Both the position numbers and the translations under genes were made by a program. The notes beneath the pieces are model-generated. The model worked only from the letters and a program-made list of their open reading frames with translations. It did no database searches and was not told the DNA's origin. A stretch of 60,016 nt of DNA from Thermoplasmata archaeon (GTDB lineage Archaea > Thermoplasmatota > Thermoplasmata > Lutacidiplasmatales > UBA184), in NCBI GenBank assembly GCA_027315455.1, contig DAHUXZ010000010.1:1-60016 (forward strand). Reading direction: 5' to 3'. Position 1 is the stretch's first letter. Each line of letters starts with the position of its first letter. Below, in pieces: positions 48,951 through 55,531 of this stretch.

Positions 48951-49836
48951 CAGCGCGCAGGTGCCGTCGGTCGTCGGAACTCCCCTTCCCCTCGTGGGCA
49001 AGTCGACGACCAAGCCGACCTGGTGCCCGGGCTGCGGGGACTACGGTGTCGTGGCGGCCGTCGAGATGGCCGTCAAGCGCCTCAAGATCCCCTCGCACAA
49101 CGTCGTCATCGTCTCGGGGATCGGCTGCTCCTCGAACCTCCCCCACTTCCTGAGCAGCTACGGCTTCCACGCGATCCACGGTCGCTCCATCCCCGTCGCC
49201 GAGGGGGTCCGCTGGGCGAACCACGGCCTGACGGTCCTCGCGACCGGCGGGGACGGCGATGGGTTCGGCATCGGGGCGGGGCACTTCGTCCACGCGATGC
49301 GGCGGAACGTCGATCTGACCTACGTCACCATGGACAACCAGATCTACGGCCTCACGACGGGCCAGGCGTCCCCCACCTCCATGATGGGGCAGAAGACGAA
49401 GTCGACCCCGACGGGGGTCATCGAGAACCCGCTCGACCCGATCGCCCTCGCGCTCGCGTGCGGCGCGACGTACATCGCGCGGGGGTTCTCCGGCGACGTG
49501 AAGCAGATGGCCGACCTCATCGCGGGCGGGATCCAGCACAAGGGCTTCTCGTTCGTCGATGCGTTGAGCCCCTGCGTCACCTACAACAAGATCAACACCT
49601 TCGACTGGTTCCGCCAGCGCGTCTACAAGCTCGACGCGGCCGGGCACGACCCGACCGACATCCACAAGGCGTGGGAGAAGGCGCTCGAGTGGGGCGACCG
49701 CATCCCGACCGGCCTCTTCTACACGGTCGACCGCCCGACCTATGAGGACCTCGAGGAGGTCCTCGCGGCCGGTCCTCTCGCCCTTCAGCCGGCGGGCCTC
49801 CGCGGCAAGGATCGTCTCCTCGACGAGTTCATCTAG
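48940..49836 (+). CDS. 2-oxoacid:ferredoxin oxidoreductase, beta subunit (TPP binding)
   Basis: Thiamine-diphosphate and 4Fe-4S binding subunit. TWCPGCGDYGVV supplies two cluster Cys and GIGCSS a third; a later Cys in LSPCVTYN completes the set. The TPP motif is GGDGDGFGIGAGHF with TMDNQIYGLTTGQASPT. The 298-residue length matches two-subunit enzymes. ATG 48940 overlaps the alpha gene by 11 bp. It ends tail to tail with the membrane-protein gene, sharing CTAG. No separate ferredoxin-like delta subunit is present. Confidence 0.94.
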   Translation: MAGSSAQVPSVVGTPLPLVGKSTTKPTWCPGCGDYGVVAAVEMAVKRLKIPSHNVVIVSGIGCSSNLPHFLSSYGFHAIHGRSIPVAEGVRWANHGLTVLATGGDGDGFGIGAGHFVHAMRRNVDLTYVTMDNQIYGLTTGQASPTSMMGQKTKSTPTGVIENPLDPIALALACGATYIARGFSGDVKQMADLIAGGIQHKGFSFVDALSPCVTYNKINTFDWFRQRVYKLDAAGHDPTDIHKAWEKALEWGDRIPTGLFYTVDRPTYEDLEEVLAAGPLALQPAGLRGKDRLLDEFI

Positions 49837-51893
49837 ACGGCCACCGGCCCCGCCGTGGCCACGCGGAAGGCGTAGGCGTCCCCCTGGTGGAACGCGACGG
49901 GGAACGCGCCGGGGTCGCCGAGGAGCGGCGCCGGGGCGAACGGGGGGTAGAGCACGGAGTTGTTCTGCGTGACCAGGATCCACCCGACGGCGAGGTCGGC
50001 CAGGGCCGCCTGCCCCGCGGCGTCCAGCCGGCCATGGGTGAGCTCGCCCACCGCCAGCGCGTAGCTCGCGTTCGCAAAGGCGTAGTTGGCCATCATCGGG
50101 TAGAACAGGACGAGACGGGGGGCGTAGCCGGGGACGAACTCCGCCGCGCTGCCCGGGGCGACCAGGACCCGGCTGCCCGCGGGGAGGTGGGTCCCGCACC
50201 AGTCGAGGAGGGCGAAGTCCGCGGCGCTCACGTTGGAGAAGTCCGCGTAGAGCGACGCCGTGTACGCGGGGAACGAGGTCGCGGTCGTGGCGGCCCCGGG
50301 ACCGAGCAGGGCGAGCGCGAGGAACACGGCGATCGTCGGGGGGAGGGCCCGGCGTGGGCGGGGCCGCCGACGGTCCCGTGGGCGGGTCGCCGACCGTTCC
50401 GCCGGACCCGTCCCGGCCGGAGCGCCGGTCCCCCGCTCGAGGAGGAACGCGATGGGGTACGCGGCGACGAACGTGAAGAGGGAGAACACGAGGATCGATA
50501 GCTCGCCGACGCTCGTGACGAACGGGAGGGCGCCGAGGAGCGGCGTGCCGGGGTCCGCGACGGTCTCAAGGCCCATCAGGCCGAGCGCGACGACCGTGCC
50601 GGCGAGGGCGAAGCGCCCGAAGGGACCGGCCCGCAGGCCGGTCCGTCCGAAGGGGGTGCCGGCGACCAGGATCCCGAGGGCGCCGGCCACGAGCAGGATC
50701 GCGAGCTCGGCGCGGAGCACCGGGAACGGCGAGAACGCGTAGTCGCCCGGGCCGAACAGGAACGGGTCGATGCTGCCGATGAGCCCGCCGAGGGTCAAGT
50801 GGGTCACGGTGCCGGTGGGCAGCGCGGCCGAGCCGGGAACGAGCCCCGGGCTCCCTCGCCCCTTGGCGAGGACCGCGAGGCTCGGGGCGACGAACGGGAG
50901 CGCCGCCGCGAGGGCGGCGAACCAGCGGCTCCACCAGCGCCGGGCCGCCCCGCCGAACACCGGACGGAACAGAAGGGCCGCCACGGGAAGGGCGAGGAAC
51001 CACCACTGGCTCCCGACCGGGTTCAACGCCGCGGCGTAGCCGGCGAGCGCGCCGAAGGCGACGGCGTCGCCCCACGGCGGGGGCCCCGGTCGCACCCAGG
51101 CCGGGGTCCGGGCGAGGAGCAGCAGGACGAGCGGGAAGGCCAGGGCGAAGTCGTTGCTGCCGGCGACGAGGACCCGGCTCCAGCTGCCCAGGAGGGCGAC
51201 GCAGAGGGCGAAGGCGGCCCCGGCCCGGTCGGAGCCGAGCCACTGTCGCCCCACGAGGAACGCCCCCGGGACCGACAGGGCCAGGAAGAGCGGGGTGACG
51301 AGGAGCGAGGTTCGCGCCGGCGGAAGCGCGAAGAGCGACTGGGCGGCGGCGAACCAGACCGTCGCCCCCTGGGGGTAGGCGAGACCCTGGCCGGCGAGGG
51401 GGAGGAACGAGGTCGGGATCGTCCCGTGGAGGAAGAGAAGGGCCGTGTAGGTCGTGTAGAGGCTCGAGTCGAAGGTGTTGCCGGTCGCGACGGGGATCAC
51501 GAGGGCGACCTCGATCCCGTAGAGGAGGACCGTGGCGCCCAGCGTAGCGAGGTACGGCCAGGTCGTGAACGGACGGAGGAGCTCCCGCGCCCCGGTCAGC
51601 GTCGCGCGCGGCCGGCGCGCCCGGTCGATTCCGAAGGCGAGGGCCCCCACGCCGAGGACGACCGCCGGCAAGAGCGGGACGAACCCGCCGAAGGGGACCG
51701 CGGCGAGGACGTAGAGGACCGCGCCGCCGAGGTAGAGGTCGAGGAGCCCCCGTTCGATCGGCTCGCGGGCGGCGAAGAAGCTCACCCAGCGGGCCGCGAG
51801 ACGGCGAAGGACGTCCCCGAGGAGAGCGACGCCCAGCGCCATCGCCAGCAGCGCGATCGACCAGACGACCCCGCCGGGCCCGGGAAGGTCCAC
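49833..51893 (-). CDS. large polytopic membrane protein, 686 aa (GT-C glycosyltransferase-like topology)
   Basis: About 13-15 membrane helices in the first 560 residues, one more near residue 530 and a C-terminal soluble domain of about 140 residues. This layout resembles GT-C glycosyltransferases and related lipid-linked sugar enzymes. A short first external loop with GNTFDSSLYTTYTALLFLHGT contains acidic residues where GT-C enzymes carry a DxD/ExD motif, but no classical motif is clear. The start is ATG 51893, leaderless to CTAAAGC on the minus strand (51915-51921). It is divergent from a Wzx-like flippase, so a surface-glycan role is plausible; assignment is tentative. Confidence 0.72.
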   Translation of the reverse strand: MDLPGPGGVVWSIALLAMALGVALLGDVLRRLAARWVSFFAAREPIERGLLDLYLGGAVLYVLAAVPFGGFVPLLPAVVLGVGALAFGIDRARRPRATLTGARELLRPFTTWPYLATLGATVLLYGIEVALVIPVATGNTFDSSLYTTYTALLFLHGTIPTSFLPLAGQGLAYPQGATVWFAAAQSLFALPPARTSLLVTPLFLALSVPGAFLVGRQWLGSDRAGAAFALCVALLGSWSRVLVAGSNDFALAFPLVLLLLARTPAWVRPGPPPWGDAVAFGALAGYAAALNPVGSQWWFLALPVAALLFRPVFGGAARRWWSRWFAALAAALPFVAPSLAVLAKGRGSPGLVPGSAALPTGTVTHLTLGGLIGSIDPFLFGPGDYAFSPFPVLRAELAILLVAGALGILVAGTPFGRTGLRAGPFGRFALAGTVVALGLMGLETVADPGTPLLGALPFVTSVGELSILVFSLFTFVAAYPIAFLLERGTGAPAGTGPAERSATRPRDRRRPRPRRALPPTIAVFLALALLGPGAATTATSFPAYTASLYADFSNVSAADFALLDWCGTHLPAGSRVLVAPGSAAEFVPGYAPRLVLFYPMMANYAFANASYALAVGELTHGRLDAAGQAALADLAVGWILVTQNNSVLYPPFAPAPLLGDPGAFPVAFHQGDAYAFRVATAGPVAV

Positions 51894-51990
51894 TGGCCGG
51901 CGAAGGGCTCGGGGGCTTTAGCGCAAGAGGGTCCGCCGGTGGGGAATGCCTTTACCTCCCGCCCTCCCCTCCGCCGGTCCCAGAACGAAC

Positions 51991-53553
51991 GTGGCCGAGA
52001 GCGCCCCGGGCGCCCGCGAGGGCCTGAGCTCGGTGACCCGGGGAACCCTCGTCATGATGGTCGGCACGCTCGGGTTCGTCGCGGAGAGCTTCGTCTCACG
52101 GGTCATCCTCATCCGGACGCTGTCGCTCGCCCAGTGGGGCCAGTTCTCGCTCGCGCTCGCGCTCGCCGGCCTCCTGACGACCCTCGGGAGCCTCGGGGTC
52201 ACCCAGGCCGTGGCGCGCCTCCTCCCGTTCGCGACGAACGACGCGGAGCGGCGTCGCGTCGTGCGGACCGCCTTCCTCCTGTTGGTGCCGGCGGCCGCCG
52301 CGGTCTCGGCCCTCCTGGCCGTCCTGAGCGTGCCGATCGGCTCGAGGTCCGGCGCCCCGGGGCTCGCGCTGACCCTCGAGTTCTTCTCCGTCTCGGTCGG
52401 GCTCACGATCGTCGGGAGCCTGATCGCGGCGATCTTCCAGGGGTACGAGGACGTGCTCCCGAACGCCCTCTTCCTTCAGGTCCTCAACCCGATCCTCTTC
52501 ATCGTCTTCCTCCTCGTCGCCGAAGGCATCACGCCGCTCCGGCTCGCGTACCCGGTCGCGCTGACCGGCTACGTCCTTTCGAGTCTCCTGACGCTCGGGG
52601 GCCTGCTGCTCTACCTTCGGGCCCGCCTTCCCCGGCTCCTCCCCTCCGGGCCGAGCGAGCCGGGGATCTCCCCGACGCTCGTGCGGTTCGCCCTGCCGCT
52701 GCTCGGCTTCTCCCTGCTGGGCTTCCTCACCGGGAGCGGCGACACCCTGGTGCTGGGGGCGCTCGACCGGGGGGCGGTCGGACTCTACACCGCCGACCTC
52801 TCCCTTGCCCGGCTCCTCCAGGTCGGCGTCGGGTCGCTCGCCTACATCATTCTCCCGGTGACCGCGCGCTTGGTACGGCGCGGCGACACGCCCTCGATCC
52901 GGGTCACCTACGCGACGGCGACCAAGTGGATCGCGCTCACCTCCCTGCCGTTGTTCCTGCTGTTCTTCTTCCTCCCGTCCCCCTCGCTCGCCTTCGTCTA
53001 CGGGAGCCCGTACGCGGCCTCGACCGTGGCGCTGCGCCTCCTCGTCCTCGGCTCGCTCCTCGGCACCCTGGTCGGTCCGGCCACCGCCGCGCAGGTATCC
53101 TTCGGGGAAACCAAGCTCCTGCTCATCAACACGCTCGCCTCCGCCTGCGTCGACCTCGGGCTGAGCTTCCTTCTCGTGCCGCTCTTCGGCATCACGGGCG
53201 CGGCCGTCGCGTGGGCGGTCTCGAACGCGCTCTACCCGATCCTGTCGATGGCCGAGCTGGCGGCGCTCCACGGCGTCCACCCGTTCCGGCGGCCGTACGT
53301 GGTGCCCCTCGTCGCGACGGCGCTGCCCCTAGGCGGCGCGCTCCTCCTCCTCCCCGTCGCGCCCCCCCTCTGGGCCCTGCCGGGGCTCGGGGTGGCGTTC
53401 GCGGCCGCGTTCGGGGCGGTCGTGCTGGCGACGGGGAGCGTGGACGCGGGAGACGAGCTCCTCCTCGAGGCCATCGAGGGGATCCTCGGCCGCCGGCTTA
53501 ACTGGGTGCGTCGGCTCGGTCGCCTGCGCATCCACCGGCTCCGGAGCCGGTAG
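51991..53553 (+). CDS. Wzx/MATE-type polysaccharide flippase
   Basis: Polytopic protein of about 14 helices (520 residues) of the MVF/MATE superfamily that flips lipid-linked oligosaccharides across the membrane. The start of the first repeat (SSVTRGTLVMMVGTLGFVAESFVSRVILIRTLSLAQWGQ, residues about 12-50) and the second repeat (RFALPLLGFSLLGFL...LGALDRGAVGLYTADLSLA) are typical. GTG 51991 is chosen because CCTTTACC (51949-51956) is a TATA-like box overlapping the alternative ATG 51946. The neighbouring large membrane protein suggests a small surface-glycan locus. Confidence 0.86.
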   Translation: MAESAPGAREGLSSVTRGTLVMMVGTLGFVAESFVSRVILIRTLSLAQWGQFSLALALAGLLTTLGSLGVTQAVARLLPFATNDAERRRVVRTAFLLLVPAAAAVSALLAVLSVPIGSRSGAPGLALTLEFFSVSVGLTIVGSLIAAIFQGYEDVLPNALFLQVLNPILFIVFLLVAEGITPLRLAYPVALTGYVLSSLLTLGGLLLYLRARLPRLLPSGPSEPGISPTLVRFALPLLGFSLLGFLTGSGDTLVLGALDRGAVGLYTADLSLARLLQVGVGSLAYIILPVTARLVRRGDTPSIRVTYATATKWIALTSLPLFLLFFFLPSPSLAFVYGSPYAASTVALRLLVLGSLLGTLVGPATAAQVSFGETKLLLINTLASACVDLGLSFLLVPLFGITGAAVAWAVSNALYPILSMAELAALHGVHPFRRPYVVPLVATALPLGGALLLLPVAPPLWALPGLGVAFAAAFGAVVLATGSVDAGDELLLEAIEGILGRRLNWVRRLGRLRIHRLRSR

Positions 53554-53805
53554 CGAAGGGTGCCGGCGGGAGTCCCGGACGTGGTCGACAAGGAGCAGGA
53601 CCACTCCGGCCCCGAGCAGGAGGAAGACGAAGACCGCGAGGGTGTTGGCGATCGCGGTCGCTCCGGCGCCATCGAGGACCGCGGCGATCACGAGGAGGAC
53701 GAGGGCGGCGGCGATCGGGTAGCGGGAGTCGAGACCGGCCCATTGCGAGTAGACCATGTAGGCGAGGAGAAGGCCGGTGAAGACCAGGGTGTAGGGGACC
53801 TCCAC
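53329..53805 (-). CDS. small membrane protein with overlapping tail, 158 aa
   Basis: Residues 1-75 form three membrane helices (about residues 5-20, 29-46 and 50-72). The following tail is Pro/Glu/Arg rich, and from about residue 84 it lies antisense to the flippase gene. GTG 53805 is about 25 bp from a minus-strand CTTAGGGG (53826-53833), supporting a real leaderless gene. The 225-bp overlap means the C-terminal half may simply be read-through to the first available stop. No family recognised. Confidence 0.55.
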   Translation of the reverse strand: MEVPYTLVFTGLLLAYMVYSQWAGLDSRYPIAAALVLLVIAAVLDGAGATAIANTLAVFVFLLLGAGVVLLLVDHVRDSRRHPSLPAPEPVDAQATEPTHPVKPAAEDPLDGLEEELVSRVHAPRRQHDRPERGRERHPEPRQGPEGGRDGEEEERAA

Positions 53806-53959
53806 GGGGACCGGGACCTCGCTCTCCCCTAAGATGGATTGCCAACGGCGGCGGAGCGCGAGGAGACCCTCGCCTCCGAGCGCGACGGCACGTAGAGCTT
53901 ACATAGCGGAGGGGATGATACCCACACGTTCACGCGCGTCCCCTGAACGGTGAGCTTCG

Positions 53960-54505
53960 TTGCTGCGGAAGGACCATCCAGCCATCGCCATCGCCTTCGG
54001 CGTGGTCCTGCTGGGCTTGGTCATCGCGGCCGCGCTCGCCCCCAACACCGGGGCCCTCCCGGCGCAGACGAGCTGCCCGTACGGCGTCTGCTCATCGGGC
54101 CAGCCCTCGAGCTTCCTCTGGACGGGGATCCTCATCGGCCTCGTGGCCGTAGCCGCGATCCTCGCCGTGATCGTCGTCCTGCGTCGCCGCCGCTCCCGTC
54201 CACCGCCCGGACCGGCCGAGCCGTGGAGCGGTGCGGCCCCCGGCGCGGCGGCGGCTGCGGTGCCGGTCGCCGCGCCACCGCCTCCGCCCGCCGGCGCACC
54301 CTACCTCGAGACTCCCGAGGACGTGGGCCATCCGATCCCGCCCGTCGCGCCGACGGCCGCCCCGGCGGCCGGGGAGGCCGCCGAGCCCGACATCGACTCG
54401 TTGATGCGCGAGCTCGACAAGATCAGCGGCGAGATCCTCAAGCGGAGCGGCCCGAAGTCGGGGCCCGAGAGTTCGACGGAAGGCGACGCGAACCCCCCGC
54501 CGTAG
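53960..54505 (+). CDS. membrane protein with two helices and a Pro/Ala-rich acidic tail, 181 aa
   Basis: Helix 1 (about residues 8-28), an external loop with a close Cys pair (SCPYGVCSS), helix 2 (about residues 50-74), an RRRR stop-transfer, then a long Ala/Pro linker. It ends in a short amphipathic helix (DIDSLMRELDKISGEILKR). The start is TTG 53960. A TATA-like CTTACATAG lies at 53898-53906. The layout suggests an extracellular disulfide loop and a cytoplasmic interaction helix. Function unknown. Confidence 0.65.
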   Translation: MLRKDHPAIAIAFGVVLLGLVIAAALAPNTGALPAQTSCPYGVCSSGQPSSFLWTGILIGLVAVAAILAVIVVLRRRRSRPPPGPAEPWSGAAPGAAAAAVPVAAPPPPPAGAPYLETPEDVGHPIPPVAPTAAPAAGEAAEPDIDSLMRELDKISGEILKRSGPKSGPESSTEGDANPPP

Positions 54506-54526
54506 CGCGTCACCGGGGCGGCACGG

Positions 54527-54534
54527 CTTAATAG
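54527..54534 (+). promoter_or_regulatory. TATA-like box (CTTAATAG) of the gene at 54557
   Basis: Sits inside GGCTTAATAGCC, its centre about 27 bp before ATG 54557, predicting a leaderless transcript. Confidence 0.6.
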
Positions 54535-54556
54535 CCGACGCTGGCTCGTACTGCCG

Positions 54557-54805
54557 ATGGACCTTCCCCCGACGGAGGAGAGCCGCCTCTTGGCGGAGCT
54601 CGAGCGCGCCGTCGCGTCCGCGCCAATCCCGCCCCGGGAGATCGAGGTGGGGATCGCGCTGTCGATCGCCCTCGGTCGCCAGCGCCCGGCGGTCGCCTGC
54701 GGCGGTTGCTCGAGCCCGCTCGAGTTCCGGGGGATCCCCGCCCGGACCAACGCCCGCCTGTCGGTTCCGTTCCGCCTCGTCCCGCCTGACGGCCCTTCGG
54801 TGTAG
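54557..54805 (+). CDS. small hypothetical protein with CGGC motif, 82 aa
   Basis: Not recognised. An N-terminal helix (about residues 5-40) is followed by VACGGCSSPLEFRGIPART, a single CxxC that could bind metal jointly with a partner or be redox active, and a final strand. It has its own leaderless promoter and is 9 bp upstream of the DedA gene, so probably cotranscribed with it. Confidence 0.62.
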   Translation: MDLPPTEESRLLAELERAVASAPIPPREIEVGIALSIALGRQRPAVACGGCSSPLEFRGIPARTNARLSVPFRLVPPDGPSV

Positions 54806-54814
54806 GGAGGGCCG

Positions 54815-55531
54815 ATGGTCTCTCTGCCGATCGTCGAGACCGTCGTGAACTTCATCACCGCGGCGCTCACCGCGGGCGGCCTCGCCGCCCTCGTCGGGCT
54901 GATGGCGGTCGAGAGCTGGGGTATCCCCCCGCTTCCGAGCGAGGTGATCCTGCTGTTCGGCGGGTTCCTGATCGCCCAGGGGACGTTCAGCTGGGGCGGG
55001 GCCATCGCGGCCGCGATGCTCGGCGGCCTCCTCGGGTCGTACGTCGCCTACGCCGTCGGACGCTGGGGGCGGGGCTGGCTCACCCGGTCGGGGACGGGCG
55101 GGCTGCGCATCGACCCGAAGCATCTCGACGCCATGGACCGCTGGTTCGCCCGCCATGGCGAGGGGACGGTGATCGTCGCGCGCCTGCTCCCGATCGCGCG
55201 CAGCTACATCAGCTTCCCCGCGGGCACGGCGAAGATGGGTCCGACCCGGTTCGGCGCCTACACGCTCGTCGGGGCCTTTCCGTTCACCGTCGCCCTGCTC
55301 TATGCCGGCTACGTGCTGGGCGAGCACTGGTCGGCGATCGTTCCGTACTTCACCTACGGCGACTACGCCGTCGGGGTCGCGATCGTCCTTGCGATCGCCT
55401 ACGTGGGCCTGCGCTGGCGCAACGTGATCGGCCCGGGGTTCCCCCCGCGGCTCACTCGGAGTAGCGGATCGCCTCGGCCGGAGGGAGCCGTGCCGCCTTC
55501 ACCGAAGGACCCAGGATCGCGAGGATCGTGA
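54815..55531 (+). CDS. DedA/SNARE-associated family membrane protein
   Basis: DedA (VTT-domain) family, members of which act as lipid scramblases or carrier-lipid translocases. The re-entrant helix signature VESWGIPPLPSEVILLFGGFL and the later GRWGRGWLTRSG, RHGEGTVIVARLLPIARSYISFPAGTAKM (about residues 108-136) are clear; the conserved Arg and Pro residues of the second re-entrant loop are intact. There are about five membrane segments. The last 25 residues lie antisense to the end of the ABC permease and look like a tail overlap. Confidence 0.9.
   Translation: MVSLPIVETVVNFITAALTAGGLAALVGLMAVESWGIPPLPSEVILLFGGFLIAQGTFSWGGAIAAAMLGGLLGSYVAYAVGRWGRGWLTRSGTGGLRIDPKHLDAMDRWFARHGEGTVIVARLLPIARSYISFPAGTAKMGPTRFGAYTLVGAFPFTVALLYAGYVLGEHWSAIVPYFTYGDYAVGVAIVLAIAYVGLRWRNVIGPGFPPRLTRSSGSPRPEGAVPPSPKDPGSRGS

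Noticed and set aside
51946-51990. ATG 51946 as the flippase start
   Set aside because: A TATA-like CCTTTACC lies at this ATG, so transcription should begin near 51980; GTG 51991 fits better.
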